62,904 nucleotides of DNA from a virus (IMGVR_UViG_3300046536_000196:1-62904), one strand, 5' to 3'; shown: positions 22,582-31,795, counted from the first letter of the stretch. Made by a program: numbers and translations. The notes: generated by a model not told the origin, from the letters alone.

Positions 22582-22832
22582 AATCGAGCGCCGCCAACAA
22601 AGCGCCCGATCTGGTCGAGCAGCTGTTCAAAGCCGCCTTCGATACCGCGCGCGATCCGCGCAGCGCCGAGTACAAGGAGGGTGTGCGCGCCGCCCTGAAC
22701 TATCGCGTCAACGGCAAGCACATCCATCACCCGTACCCGGCGACATCGGCGCAATCCGATGCATTCCATGCCGGCACCGCAGAAGGCCACGCGATCTGGC
22801 GCGCGCATCAAGAAAAGCAGGGAAAGGACTGA
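22578..22832 (+). CDS. Hypothetical protein (84 aa)
   Basis: MKSSAANKAPDLVEQLFKAA, helical, ending in a region rich in His and Gly (NGKHIHHPYP, HAGTAEGHAIWRAH). Repeats of such H-x-G-x-E patterns suggest the domain type seen in many phage small proteins, without known function. Overlaps the small membrane gene. Confidence 0.55.
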   Translation: MKSSAANKAPDLVEQLFKAAFDTARDPRSAEYKEGVRAALNYRVNGKHIHHPYPATSAQSDAFHAGTAEGHAIWRAHQEKQGKD

Positions 22833-22833
22833 C

Positions 22834-23196
22834 ATGGACCGCCACCAAATCACCGCCGAGGACCGCGCCGAGCAGCTGGCCAAGCTTGTCACCGCGCGCA
22901 CCGACGCCATCGAGGCCGACATCCTCCTTGGCCGCAAGCCGGTCATCGACAACGTGATCGACCGCCTCGAAGGCGTCGAATGCGAGCGCGAAGAGGCTGC
23001 AGCCCTGATCAAAGCCGCCATCATCGGACGCTCCTGGCTGGTTGGCGTGCGCATTGCGGCAGCCGTGCAGTACGCGATCTACGCCGTTGCGCTGCCGCTG
23101 GCCGAGGGCGATGTCGCGGACATGGAGCGCAGCCGTGCCGAGTCGCGCGACGAGAACCGGATTGCGATGGCTGAGGCTGATCGCGCAGCAGCTTAA
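22834..23196 (+). CDS. Hypothetical protein (120 aa)
   Basis: Start ATG 22834 (MDRHQITAEDRAEQLAKLVT) one base after the previous stop. Helical throughout, with a hydrophobic stretch at about 68-90 (SWLVGVRIAAAVQYAIYAVALP) that could be a membrane span or buried helix. No family. Confidence 0.55.
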   Translation: MDRHQITAEDRAEQLAKLVTARTDAIEADILLGRKPVIDNVIDRLEGVECEREEAAALIKAAIIGRSWLVGVRIAAAVQYAIYAVALPLAEGDVADMERSRAESRDENRIAMAEADRAAA

Positions 23197-23220
23197 CGAT
23201 AACCACAACTGGAGAACACC

Positions 23221-23547
23221 ATGAAAGCAACCGCCACCCTGAAAGCCTACCTCAGCCCGTACAGCCGCATCGCGCCGGGTCAACTCGCCACTGAGGGCGC
23301 CGTGAGCCAGATGATTTTCTCTGACGGCACCGGCGAGTACCTGCAGCGCGAAGGCTATACCCATATCGGCACCGCCGTGATCGAAGTCGACGTGTTCGAC
23401 CAGAAGGAAATCGTCGCGAACAAGGTCGACGCGCTGCGCGAAGAAATCAAGGCCACGCGCGCCAAGGCGACTGCGAGGTGCACCGAGATCGAAGGCCAGA
23501 TTCAAAGTCTGCTCGCCATCGAATTCACGCCGGCCACCGCCGAATAA
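23221..23547 (+). CDS. Hypothetical protein (108 aa)
   Basis: MKATATLKAYLSPYSRIAPG: beta-rich first half, then a coiled coil (LREEIKATRAKATARCTEIE). CTGGAGAACACC precedes the ATG. Related small proteins are common in proteobacterial phages; no function known. Confidence 0.6.
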   Translation: MKATATLKAYLSPYSRIAPGQLATEGAVSQMIFSDGTGEYLQREGYTHIGTAVIEVDVFDQKEIVANKVDALREEIKATRAKATARCTEIEGQIQSLLAIEFTPATAE

Positions 23548-23589
23548 CAACAACCGCCGGCAGTGCCGGCCTGAACAAGGGAGCAAGGG

Positions 23590-23853
23590 ATGAACTGCAA
23601 CTGCCTGAACGAAATCGAAGCCAAGCTGACCGAGCATGTCGCAAAGCAGGGCGTGGTCAATCCGCGCGTGAGCCCTGAATTCTTGGGCATCAACTTTGGC
23701 GATGGCGGTTCCACGATCATCAATCTCGTCTACACCGTGCGGGGCGACAACAAGCCCTATAACACGCAGAAGGGCAAGCCGCTCAACATGGTTGCTTCGT
23801 TCTGCCCGTTTTGCGGCAAGTCGGCCAAGAAGGCCGTAGCGGAGGCTGCATGA
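23590..23853 (+). CDS. Hypothetical protein with Cys pairs (87 aa)
   Basis: MNCNCLNEIEAKLTEHVAKQ with an early CNC, then a C-terminal CPFCGKSAKK, suggesting a zinc site made from both ends. The middle is beta-rich. The stop overlaps the next start by 4 bp. Function unknown. Confidence 0.55.
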   Translation: MNCNCLNEIEAKLTEHVAKQGVVNPRVSPEFLGINFGDGGSTIINLVYTVRGDNKPYNTQKGKPLNMVASFCPFCGKSAKKAVAEAA

Positions 23854-24020
23854 CCACCACCCACCTCACCCACCGCCAGGAGCCCGCCGAGCACTGCGAC
23901 TTCATCGGCTGCCTGCTGCTGACCGGCATCGAGTACACGGACGCCCGCCCCTACATCGGCTTCGTCGGCGCGATCGTGACTGGCCTGATCTTCGCTGTCA
24001 TCAAATGGAGGTTCATGTGA
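23850..24020 (+). CDS. Small membrane protein (56 aa)
   Basis: MTTTHLTHRQEPAEHCDFIG; one clear span near the C-terminus (YIGFVGAIVTGLIFAVIKW). Overlaps the previous and next genes. Function unknown. Confidence 0.5.
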   Translation: MTTTHLTHRQEPAEHCDFIGCLLLTGIEYTDARPYIGFVGAIVTGLIFAVIKWRFM

Positions 24021-24115
24021 GCGAACACCACCTCCGCGCCATCAAGGCCCGCATCATCGCCTGCGCGCTTCCGGCCCTGATCCTCGCCGCAGTCATCGTA
24101 GCGAGCAAGCCATGA
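24017..24115 (+). CDS. Small membrane protein (32 aa)
   Basis: GTG start at 24017 with GGAGG five bases upstream; MSEHHLRAIKARIIACALPA then a hydrophobic run (LILAAVIVASKP). Overlaps the neighbours by 4 bp on each side. Confidence 0.45.
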   Translation: MSEHHLRAIKARIIACALPALILAAVIVASKP

Positions 24116-24219
24116 TCCGATTCTTGCGCCACCAATTCAAGTACGGCTGCCGGATCGGTTTGGGCAAGCGCGAGGCAGCCAAGCGCGCGGTGCATTTCTA
24201 TCTGCGCGGCTTCAATTAA
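24112..24219 (+). CDS. Hypothetical small basic protein (35 aa)
   Basis: MIRFLRHQFKYGCRIGLGKR, basic and aromatic, coupled to the upstream gene by a 4-bp overlap. It ends 20 bp before the coiled-coil gene. Confidence 0.45.
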   Translation: MIRFLRHQFKYGCRIGLGKREAAKRAVHFYLRGFN

Positions 24220-24239
24220 TCACAACAAGGAGAGACGAA

Positions 24240-25340
24240 ATGGAAGTCCTGACCACAGTAGAAAGCGCCGTCGCCGAGTACCGTCCTTTTTACGCCCAGC
24301 TTGTCGAGTTGGAGCAGAAGAACACCGCGCTGGCATTCGACTACGAGTCGCCGAAGGGAAACAAGGAAGCGCGCAGCCACGTGTACGCCCTACGTCAGAC
24401 CAAGGGCGCTCTAGAGCGCACCCGCAAGGAGGCGAAGGAAGAATCGCTGCGCATCGGTCGTGCCATCGACGCCGAGGCAAAAGAGATCAACGCGCGCATC
24501 GAAGCCATGATCACGGTTCACCAGTCGGCACTCGACGCTATCGAGCAGCGTGAGAAAGACCGCGTGGCAGCGCTGACCACTCGCCTGCACGAACTGGCAA
24601 TGACCGGCGCTGCCGCCATAACGACAGTCGACATTGCGTCCGCCATTGCAGGCCTGGAGCCGGTCGTGATCGGCGACGACTGGCAGGAATACAAGACGAA
24701 GGCGCTGGAGGCAAAGGACGGCGCTCTGCGCACATTGCGCGCCCGTCACGCTGAGCGCGTCGAGCACGAGGCGCGCGAGGCTGAATTGGCGCTCCTTCGC
24801 GCTGAGGCTGAAGCTCGTGCGCAGAAAGAACGCGAGGAAGCAATCGCCCGCGCCGCCGTCGAGAAGGCTCAGGCAGAAGCAGCACGCAAAGCTGAGGAGG
24901 GGCGCGCCGCTGCCGCTCGCGCCATCGCTGAGGCAGAGGCTCGCGCCAAGGCCGAGCGTGAAGCTGCCGAACGCCGCGAGCTGGAATTGAAACTGGCGGC
25001 AGAAGCCGCCGAACGCCGCCGCGTCGAGGCAGAGCAACGCGCGGAACAGGAGCGCATCGACGCCGCCGCGCGTGCAGAGCGCGAGCGCAAGGAAGCCGCG
25101 GAGCGCGCCATTCGTGACGCCGCCGAAGCGGTCAAACGCGAGCAAGAACGGGTTGCTGCCGCCGCCGCGCTGGAGGCTGCAGAACAAGCCAAGCGCGAAG
25201 CAAACAAGGCGCACAAGGCTCGCATCAACCGCGCCGCCCTTGCTGCCCTGGTCGAAGGCGGGCTGTCGGAGGAATGCGCCAAGCAGTGCGTGACCCTGAT
25301 CGCGTCCGGCAAGGTTCCGGCGGTGTCGATCGCCTACTAA
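24240..25340 (+). CDS. Long coiled-coil protein of the recombination cluster
   Basis: 366 aa with AAGGAGAGACGAA before the ATG. Residues 40-110 form a helical base. About 170-330 are an uninterrupted Ala/Glu/Arg/Lys coiled coil (AEARAKAEREAAERRELELK), and the end has a small conserved cap (LVEGGLSEECAKQCVTLIAS). Proteins of this kind lie upstream of recT in several phages and may organise recombination proteins or DNA ends; function unproven. TolA-like similarity is compositional only. Confidence 0.65.
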   Translation: MEVLTTVESAVAEYRPFYAQLVELEQKNTALAFDYESPKGNKEARSHVYALRQTKGALERTRKEAKEESLRIGRAIDAEAKEINARIEAMITVHQSALDAIEQREKDRVAALTTRLHELAMTGAAAITTVDIASAIAGLEPVVIGDDWQEYKTKALEAKDGALRTLRARHAERVEHEAREAELALLRAEAEARAQKEREEAIARAAVEKAQAEAARKAEEGRAAAARAIAEAEARAKAEREAAERRELELKLAAEAAERRRVEAEQRAEQERIDAAARAERERKEAAERAIRDAAEAVKREQERVAAAAALEAAEQAKREANKAHKARINRAALAALVEGGLSEECAKQCVTLIASGKVPAVSIAY

Positions 25341-25352
25341 TCGGAGCGACCA

Positions 25353-25517
25353 GTGAAACGCAAATACCGTGAAGCGATGCGCGCCGCGGCTCGTGAGCGG
25401 GACGAGCGGCCCGACGACGAAGCCCTTGAGACGCGCAACTGGTTCGACAAATGGGCGACGACGCCTACCCGGCAGCAGCACGAAGAATCGAACAATAACC
25501 AACGGAGCCAAGAATGA
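25353..25517 (+). CDS. Hypothetical small protein (54 aa)
   Basis: GTG start at 25353 (MKRKYREAMRAAARERDERP) with CGGAG upstream; highly charged. The stop overlaps the recT ATG by 4 bp, so it may set recT translation through coupling. Confidence 0.45.
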   Translation: MKRKYREAMRAAARERDERPDDEALETRNWFDKWATTPTRQQHEESNNNQRSQE

Positions 25518-26518
25518 GTAATGCACTCGCCATCGTAACCGGCGCAATTCAAGAGGCACGCGACGACTTCTCGCGCGTCCTGGTCGATCGCAGCATCAGC
25601 TTCGAGCGCGAGTCTGGCTTCGCGATCCAGCAGCTGCAGAAGAATGAGTTCACGCTCAAGGTAGCGATGCAGAACCGCCAGTCGGTGATCAACGCAGTGA
25701 CGAACATTGCCGCCATCGGCATCAGCCTGAACCCGGCGCGCAAACAAGCGTACCTCATCCCACGCAAGGTCAACGGGCAGATGGAAATTTGCCTGGACCT
25801 GAGCTACATCGGCCTTCTCGACCTGGCTGTAGCCTCCGGGTCGATCCTGTGGGGGCAAGCCGAGATCGTACGCGAGAACGACGGCTTCACGCTCAACGGC
25901 TTCGACAAGGCGCCGACGCATGTCTTCAATCCGTTCGGCAAAGAACGTGGCCCAATCGTCGGCGCATACGTGGTGGTCAAGACGGACAGTGGCGACTACC
26001 TGACGACCGCGATGTCGATCGACGATGTGCGCAGCATCCGCGATCGCTCCGAGGCATGGAAGGCTTACCTGCAGAAGAAGGTCAGCACTTGCCCATGGCT
26101 GACCGACGAGGGCGAGATGATCAAGAAGACCGTCATCAAGCGCGCATACAAGCTGTGGCCGAAGACCGAGCGCTTGGACGAGGCAATGAACCACCTGAAC
26201 CAGTCGAACGGCGAAGGCCTGGCGCAAGATCGTCCGGACGATTGGGTTGATGTGACGCCGATGATCGCCGCGGCACTGCGCACCAAGACCGATGCCGAGG
26301 CGCTGGCCTACTGGAAAGCGAACAATGCGGCACTGGCCAAGCAGCCGGCAGATCACGCAAGGCTGAAAGAGGAGATCGCGCGGCACCGCGACGCCCTGCG
26401 CCATGCCGCCGAGGAGGCTCGCACTGTCGATGTGGAGGCAACGCCTGTGGTGGATGCTGCGCCGGCCATGAGCGCCGAAGACGCCGACTACGAACGCACC
26501 GCAGGAGCCGCAGCATGA
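25514..26518 (+). CDS. recT: RecT-family single-strand annealing protein
   Basis: 334 aa. The RecT core runs from about 15 to 215: FSRVLVDRSISFERESGFA, IGISLNPARKQAYLIPRKV, ICLDLSYIGLLDLA and MIKKTVIKRAYKLWPK. It binds single strands left by the exonuclease and anneals them, giving RecA-independent recombination and concatemer formation. The C-terminal 110 residues are charged and variable. It is followed directly by the exonuclease gene with a 4-bp overlap, the usual two-component pair. Confidence 0.92.
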   Translation: MSNALAIVTGAIQEARDDFSRVLVDRSISFERESGFAIQQLQKNEFTLKVAMQNRQSVINAVTNIAAIGISLNPARKQAYLIPRKVNGQMEICLDLSYIGLLDLAVASGSILWGQAEIVRENDGFTLNGFDKAPTHVFNPFGKERGPIVGAYVVVKTDSGDYLTTAMSIDDVRSIRDRSEAWKAYLQKKVSTCPWLTDEGEMIKKTVIKRAYKLWPKTERLDEAMNHLNQSNGEGLAQDRPDDWVDVTPMIAAALRTKTDAEALAYWKANNAALAKQPADHARLKEEIARHRDALRHAAEEARTVDVEATPVVDAAPAMSAEDADYERTAGAAA

Positions 26519-27192
26519 AATTCATCGAATGCCCCCAAGGCACCCCGGAATGGCACGCCGCTAGGGCTGGAAAAATCACCGCCTCGTGCTTCGCCGACGC
26601 CATCAGCGTCTGCCAAAAGAAGTCTGGCGCGCGTAATCCGGGCGATCCGACGGCGGTAGCCGAACGCTACGCCGCCGACCTGGCGATCGAGCGCATCAGC
26701 GGCCAGCCGCACGGCGAGCCGCCGAAGGCCTGGGTGTTGGAGCGCGGTCACCAGATGGAAGCCGCCGCGCGCATGCACTACGAGGCGCGCACCGGCTCAT
26801 TCGTGACCGAGGCTGGCATCTGCTTGACCGACGATGGCGTGTTCGGTTACTCGACCGATGGTCTGGTCGACGATGACGGCCTAATAGAAATTAAGGCGCC
26901 GATCGACAGCAGCAAGATTCTGGCGATGTGGGAAACCGGCGACACGTCCGAGTATGACCACCAGATGCAGGGCGGTATGTGGCTCACTGGTCGCAAGTGG
27001 TGTGATTTCATCATGTACGTCCCGGCCTTGGCCAGCGTGAGCAAAGACCTGTTCGTGAAGCGCATCTTGCGCGACGAGGTGTTTATTGACGCCATGGTCG
27101 AGCGCTTGGCGAAATTCGATCAACTGGTGGAATCGAACGTCGCGATCCTGCGTCGCACCACCGATCCGATCTACTTCGGCGAGGCCGCGTAA
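26515..27192 (+). CDS. YqaJ/lambda Exo-type exonuclease
   Basis: 225 aa. Conserved YqaJ motifs: GTPEWHAARAGKITAS (start), ERGHQMEAAARMHYE, FGYSTDGLVDDDGLIEIKAP (catalytic D...E-x-K), and a Gln-containing QMQGGMWLTGRKWCDF. It degrades the 5' strand of duplex ends to make 3' tails for RecT. It overlaps recT and abuts ninB. Length matches lambda Exo (226 aa). Confidence 0.92.
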   Translation: MKFIECPQGTPEWHAARAGKITASCFADAISVCQKKSGARNPGDPTAVAERYAADLAIERISGQPHGEPPKAWVLERGHQMEAAARMHYEARTGSFVTEAGICLTDDGVFGYSTDGLVDDDGLIEIKAPIDSSKILAMWETGDTSEYDHQMQGGMWLTGRKWCDFIMYVPALASVSKDLFVKRILRDEVFIDAMVERLAKFDQLVESNVAILRRTTDPIYFGEAA

Positions 27193-27584
27193 TGGCCTAC
27201 ATCCTGATCGGCACCATCACCGCAACAAATCGCCGTCACCTGGCCGAGAAGGTGGCGAACTTGCCCGAAGGCCTCGGCATCAAGGTCGGCCCGCCGACGC
27301 GCTCGCTGGAGCAGAACGCCAAGTTGCACGCGATGTTCGGCGAGCTCGAGAAGAAGGCGAAGTACCTCGGCCGTCGCCTGACGCTGAACCAGTGGAAGAC
27401 GCTGATGATCAGCGGTCACGCGGTTGCTACTGGGCTGGCGGCAGAAGTCATTCCTGGCATCGAGGGCGAATGGGTCAACATCCGCGAATCGTCGGCGCAA
27501 ATGACCGTAGCGCGCATGACCAGCCTGATCGAGTACATCCATGCGTGGGCAGCCCTGAACAACGTGCAGTTCAAACAAGACTGA
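27192..27584 (+). CDS. ninB: NinB-like recombination mediator
   Basis: 130 aa; the NinB/Orf pattern LEQNAKLHAMFGELEKKA then WKTLMISGHAVAT and RESSAQMTVARMTSLIEYIH is clear. In lambda, Orf binds SSB-coated single strands and replaces RecFOR. It starts at the last base of the exonuclease gene, completing a recT-exo-ninB recombination set. Confidence 0.9.
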   Translation: MAYILIGTITATNRRHLAEKVANLPEGLGIKVGPPTRSLEQNAKLHAMFGELEKKAKYLGRRLTLNQWKTLMISGHAVATGLAAEVIPGIEGEWVNIRESSAQMTVARMTSLIEYIHAWAALNNVQFKQD

Positions 27585-27593
27585 GAGATCGCC

Positions 27594-29114
27594 ATGACCA
27601 CCCAAATCGCAGCAACCGAACAAGCCCAATCCCTGAGCGACGCCATCACGCGCGATGCAGCGCAGCTTCTCCAGATGTACGGAACCGGCGCCGTGCAACT
27701 GCCAATCAAGGGTACTGATCAGTACGTCATCGCCGGCACGCTGGATGCGATTGCGCGGGCAGTGCCGGTGACCGCCGCAGAGCATCCAGCCGGCGAACTG
27801 ACGGATGAGCAGATTTTCGATCTCGTGGCGCAATATCGCAGCCCTGGCGGGAGCCGCGCCGATTTGCCGCGCTTCACGGCCAAGGACGCGCTTCACTTCG
27901 CCCGCGCCATCGAGCGCGCTGCGATTGTCGCCCACCTCGCGGGTCAGTCCCAGGCAACCAGGGCAGTGCCGGAAGAAATCGCCGGCGTGAACATCGCGCG
28001 TCTCCTGCGCAACCTGGAGGAAACCAGCTACAACGAAGGCTCGGTCGATCTGGCGTGCCGCCTCTCCGACTGCCAAGCGGTAATCAAGCACCTGCTCGCC
28101 GCTCCTACTGCGCAGGAAGCCAGCCAGGATGTAGTATGGGCTGAGCCGGTCGCGTGGATGCAAGACGACGGCAAGCTCTGCACCACTGCTGAGTCGAAGA
28201 AGCACATGGAAACCTGCGGGTTCGGTCATTGGGCGCAGATCGCAGCGCGTTACACGATCCCGCTCTACGCCGCTCCAGCCACCGCTACCACCACCCAAGC
28301 CACCCCCGATGCCTCCCGTGCCGCCCTGATGCTCGACCGCCTGCACGCTGCGCTGGAACCGTACCTCGTGGACAGCTTCGAAGATGCACTCGCCAAAGTC
28401 CGCGACCTGGTGCGCGCTGATGTCGAGCGCCGCAGCGCGCAGCAGAACCTGTTGCGTTGGGCGCTGCGCGAACTGCTTGGCGCGCTGCCCGAGCGCCGCG
28501 ACTGGTTTAACCCCGATGCTGAGAGGGTGCTGCGTGCTGTTGCTGAGGCTGGCCCAGTTCCTGCGCAGGAAGTCACCCAGCAGGCAGCGAAGGCCGAGAC
28601 AGCCGAACAGTCACCTTCTGCCAAAGTCATCATCACCGATGGCAACGGCACGGCAACGATCATGCTGGCACCGGGCGCAGAGTTGAAGGTCGGCGCGAAC
28701 CTTTACCTCGCCCCTACTACCAGCACCGTGAGCGCGCCTACTGGAAGGCAGTACATTCCGGCCAACTTCACGACGCACCGCGCCGCGTGGCGTGAGGCGC
28801 TGACCTTCGTCCGCGATGCGTCGATGGGTGACGGAGCAGCTTACTGGCAGCACGAGTTGAATGCATACGATCGGGCATTCGCTCGCTTGCTAGATAACCC
28901 GGAGCCAGTCAAGGCCGAGGGCACCGTGAGCGCGCCGGAAGAAGTGCGCGAGCAGTGGCCCGCTGAGCCAACGCCGGAAATGCAGCAGGCAGGCGCGAGC
29001 GCGATCCGATTCGATACCACTGTGCTCAACAAGCTGTGGACGGCCAACGCGGTCTATCGCGCCATCCGCGAAGTCGCTCTGCGCACTACCTCCGGTAAGG
29101 GAGAGGCAGCATGA
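27594..29114 (+). CDS. Multi-module hypothetical protein (506 aa)
   Basis: MTTQIAATEQAQSLSDAITR. Several small phage modules appear joined by Ala/Thr/Pro linkers: a segment GELTDEQIFDLVAQYRSPGG, a VAWMQDDGKLCTTAESKKHM block found in many phage ead/Ea-type proteins, FTTHRAAWREALTFVRDASM, and TPEMQQAGASAIRFDTTVLN near the end. No enzymatic motif is visible. It probably belongs to the variable accessory region of the rightward operon. Confidence 0.6.
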   Translation: MTTQIAATEQAQSLSDAITRDAAQLLQMYGTGAVQLPIKGTDQYVIAGTLDAIARAVPVTAAEHPAGELTDEQIFDLVAQYRSPGGSRADLPRFTAKDALHFARAIERAAIVAHLAGQSQATRAVPEEIAGVNIARLLRNLEETSYNEGSVDLACRLSDCQAVIKHLLAAPTAQEASQDVVWAEPVAWMQDDGKLCTTAESKKHMETCGFGHWAQIAARYTIPLYAAPATATTTQATPDASRAALMLDRLHAALEPYLVDSFEDALAKVRDLVRADVERRSAQQNLLRWALRELLGALPERRDWFNPDAERVLRAVAEAGPVPAQEVTQQAAKAETAEQSPSAKVIITDGNGTATIMLAPGAELKVGANLYLAPTTSTVSAPTGRQYIPANFTTHRAAWREALTFVRDASMGDGAAYWQHELNAYDRAFARLLDNPEPVKAEGTVSAPEEVREQWPAEPTPEMQQAGASAIRFDTTVLNKLWTANAVYRAIREVALRTTSGKGEAA

Positions 29115-29356
29115 ACTGCGACATCCTATTCGACAACGATGGAAGCCCACCGTACGACAAAAATGGGTGCCACATGCCCAGGAATCACGGTGGCCAGCCG
29201 CACGAATTCATCGCTACCGATGGCGTGACCTACCAGTGGGAAACCGACCTTTCCTGCGACTGCGAACACTGCATGAAATGCGAGGGCGACTACTGCACGA
29301 TTTACTGGCCTGTCGCCACCCACACCGCAGCTCAAGCTGCTACCACCAAGGATTGA
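29111..29356 (+). CDS. Cys-rich hypothetical protein (81 aa)
   Basis: MNCDILFDNDGSPPYDKNGC. Includes a DCEHCMKCEGDYC cluster that could bind zinc. Overlaps the upstream gene by 4 bp and ends 3 bp before the HNH gene. Function unknown. Confidence 0.55.
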   Translation: MNCDILFDNDGSPPYDKNGCHMPRNHGGQPHEFIATDGVTYQWETDLSCDCEHCMKCEGDYCTIYWPVATHTAAQAATTKD

Positions 29357-29359
29357 GCG

Positions 29360-29788
29360 ATGCCGATCAAACCTGAAAACCGAAGCCGCTACCCTGCAAA
29401 CTGGAGCGAGATCCGCGCCGCAATTCTTGAGCGCGCCGGCCATTGCTGCGAACAATGCAAGGTGGCGAATGGTAAGCGCATCGCACGCGGTGCTGGCCCA
29501 TTCGCCGGAACGTACCAAGCAGACACCGCCGAGGTGTTTGACGCCGAAACCGGCGAGTACATCGCGTCGGTCCGAATGAGCGAGTACCAGGTCAAAAACA
29601 TGGTCACGATTGTGCTGACCATCGCGCACCTCGACCACCAGCCCGAGAACTGCGATCCGGCCAACCTGCGCGCGCTGTGCCAGATGCACCACCTACGGCA
29701 CGACGCCGCGCACCACGCTGAGAGCGCCCGCGAGACGCGCCGCGCCCGCCTGAACAATCTTGAACTTTTTGCCGAAGGATCGAAATGA
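29360..29788 (+). CDS. HNH endonuclease
   Basis: 142 aa. WSEIRAAILERAGHCCEQC sets the first zinc-binding Cys pair, VLTIAHLDHQPENCDPANL gives the H-N core, and LCQMHHLRHDA supplies the final His. Typical of phage HNH proteins; could be a homing endonuclease or a DNA-processing enzyme of the early operon. It lies in frame order with neighbours and does not split a gene. Confidence 0.8.
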   Translation: MPIKPENRSRYPANWSEIRAAILERAGHCCEQCKVANGKRIARGAGPFAGTYQADTAEVFDAETGEYIASVRMSEYQVKNMVTIVLTIAHLDHQPENCDPANLRALCQMHHLRHDAAHHAESARETRRARLNNLELFAEGSK

Positions 29789-30732
29789 CCACCCCCACCA
29801 CACAGCGCGAGGCGGACGAGCGCAAACTACTTGGCTTCGACATTGACGATCTGTCGGCAATTGCCGATGGGCTGGAAGCAGGGTATGAAAAATCAATTGA
29901 TGTCGGCGGTAGCCCGCTGGATGGTAACGGGCCTAATCTTATTGCATCCACGACAGCGGTTGCCGCACGGTTCATTCGCGCAGCAATCGACCAGAGCACC
30001 CAGCAAGCCGCGCCTATTCCTCTTGGGATTTCCGCTTATGCGGACGAGAACGGTCAGACCAAGGGAAGCTACCAGCAAGCTGCGTCCGAAGCACCTACCG
30101 CAGCTACCGACCAGCCGAGCGTCGACGGCCTGTCTCCGACATACGAATGGCTTGGACATGCCACCAAGAGCGGCATTGCCGAAGTCGAGCACGCAGCACG
30201 CACGATGATGGCCTACTACCAGGGCGCGGAATTTCCGGACCAGCCGAGCGCCGGACAGTGGACTGTTGAAAAGCAGGATGACATGGGGATCGTCTGCGAT
30301 GCAGCAGGAAAGCGCATCACCAGCACGTACTACTCAGACGCCAAACGGTTCGTGGATGCGCACAATGCATCCCTCACCCCTACCGCACCCATCGATATCT
30401 CGGTTCAGGAGGCTGCGCGGCAGGCACTTGCCGAAATGGAGCGCCTACCTGCTGACGAGTTGCAATCGCTTCTCGACCACCACAAGGGCGGCTTGCGCCT
30501 CGAATTACCAGACCCTGCGATCACCCCTACCGCACCCCAAGCAGCACCGATAACGGATGCTCAGGTTGAGACGTTCTGGAATACGTACAACGACAAATCA
30601 CAGTTCAGCAGCATGATTGACGCCACAAAGAAGGCGCTTGGCGCAGTTCTTTCCAGCGCACCCCAAGCGGCCACCACGGCAAGCGCCGCTGCATTCCAGG
30701 ATGCACCCGATGAGTTTGGAGATAAAGCATGA
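29785..30732 (+). CDS. Hypothetical modular protein (315 aa)
   Basis: MTTPTTQREADERKLLGFDI. Contains EWLGHATKSGIAEVEHAART and a sequence MGIVCDAAGKRITSTYYSDA, with Pro/Thr linkers of the form TPTAPIDIS and TPTAPQAAP. Related in style to the 506-aa protein upstream, pointing to shuffled phage modules. No activity predicted. Confidence 0.55.
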   Translation: MTTPTTQREADERKLLGFDIDDLSAIADGLEAGYEKSIDVGGSPLDGNGPNLIASTTAVAARFIRAAIDQSTQQAAPIPLGISAYADENGQTKGSYQQAASEAPTAATDQPSVDGLSPTYEWLGHATKSGIAEVEHAARTMMAYYQGAEFPDQPSAGQWTVEKQDDMGIVCDAAGKRITSTYYSDAKRFVDAHNASLTPTAPIDISVQEAARQALAEMERLPADELQSLLDHHKGGLRLELPDPAITPTAPQAAPITDAQVETFWNTYNDKSQFSSMIDATKKALGAVLSSAPQAATTASAAAFQDAPDEFGDKA

Positions 30733-31238
30733 CGACCCATATCGACATTGAGGAGCTGCGCGAGCGATTCCGGTACGAGCCAGACACTGGCGACTTCTAT
30801 CTTCGCTATTCGGTAAAAAAGTCATTCGACACGAGCAAGAAGGTAGGCTGCCTGCATAAGGCAAGCGGCTATATCTATCTCTGGCATAAGCGACAGACGA
30901 TTTCGGCGCACCGCTTGGCCTGGGCGCTCACGTATGGCGAGTGGCCGAAGCTGATTGATCACATTGACCAAAACAAGGCCAACAACTGTATTGAGAACTT
31001 GCGCATCGCCAAGCCATGGGAGAACGGTATCAACCAACCGGCGAGAAATAAGCTTGGCGTCAAGGGCGTTAGGGCAATTGGCCAGCGCTTTCAAGCGCAA
31101 ATCAAATTCAGGAAGAAAGATATTCGGATTGGCATGTTCGACACGCTAGATGAAGCGGCGCATGCCTATAACAAACGTGCCATCGAGTTATTTGGTGAGT
31201 TCGCAGTTCTCAATCCAGTAGGACAAGCTAAGCCATGA
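30729..31238 (+). CDS. HNH-AP2 homing endonuclease-like protein
   Basis: 169 aa. The N-terminal HNH part has AHRLAWALTYGEWPKLIDHI and DQNKANNCIENLR. The C-terminal part carries an AP2-like DNA-binding domain (GVKGVRAIGQRFQAQIKFRK, then TLDEAAHAYNKRAIELFGEF). Together they are typical of free-standing homing endonucleases in phages. Overlaps neighbours by 4 bp, so it sits in a coupled operon and does not have the 87-bp leader that the two other homing genes share. Confidence 0.85.
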   Translation: MTTHIDIEELRERFRYEPDTGDFYLRYSVKKSFDTSKKVGCLHKASGYIYLWHKRQTISAHRLAWALTYGEWPKLIDHIDQNKANNCIENLRIAKPWENGINQPARNKLGVKGVRAIGQRFQAQIKFRKKDIRIGMFDTLDEAAHAYNKRAIELFGEFAVLNPVGQAKP

Positions 31239-31795
31239 AAAACGAAAATGACAAACAAGCTGCCCAGCCCGCACTGCCTGCCGAGCCTAGCGATCAGGAA
31301 ATCTACGCCACGCTCGGCCAGCATGGCGCACTGCCGCCTAAAGACGGCTCGCCCGAGTGCATCATCAAGGGCCGCGAGTTGGTGCTGATCCAGGCCATCC
31401 GAGCAATTCTGTCGAAAATCTATGCCGCCAACCGCCTACGCGATGTACGAGGCTTGGCGCTGGAATGCATCAAGTCTATCGACGCCGCCCCTGGTGCTGC
31501 GCAAACCCAGCCGATCAGCGACGTCGTCCAGGTGCGCCAGTTGCCCGAACTGAACGAGGACCTGCGCGACATCCTGGGCCGGCCGAACTTCACTTGCGGC
31601 GCGCTCGCCTCGCTGCTACGCACAGCCGGCCAGGATATCGCATACAAGGCCGAGGATGAACAGGCGGCCGTGATCTACTTCCTGCTGGGCTTCTACCTGC
31701 AGCATGGCCAGAAGTGGATCGAAGCGGTCGATGCCGAAATCAAGCGCCTGGCGGCCACCCATCCCACCGATAAAGGACAGAGCAGCCATGAGTAA
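31235..31795 (+). CDS. Hypothetical protein (186 aa)
   Basis: MKNENDKQAAQPALPAEPSD. Contains ETYATLGQH-like and EDLRDILGRPNFTCGALASL segments also seen in ead-type phage proteins, and a helical end (GFYLQHGQKWIEAVDAEIKR). No activity known. Overlaps the next start by 8 bp. Confidence 0.55.
   Translation: MKNENDKQAAQPALPAEPSDQEIYATLGQHGALPPKDGSPECIIKGRELVLIQAIRAILSKIYAANRLRDVRGLALECIKSIDAAPGAAQTQPISDVVQVRQLPELNEDLRDILGRPNFTCGALASLLRTAGQDIAYKAEDEQAAVIYFLLGFYLQHGQKWIEAVDAEIKRLAATHPTDKGQSSHE

Noticed and set aside
24240-25340. TolA-like envelope protein
   Set aside because: No membrane anchor; the similarity is only Ala/Lys/Glu coiled-coil composition.
24411-25559. 382-codon minus-strand frame
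   Set aside because: Antisense to the coiled-coil gene; the long open frame comes from its Ala/Glu/Arg repeats.
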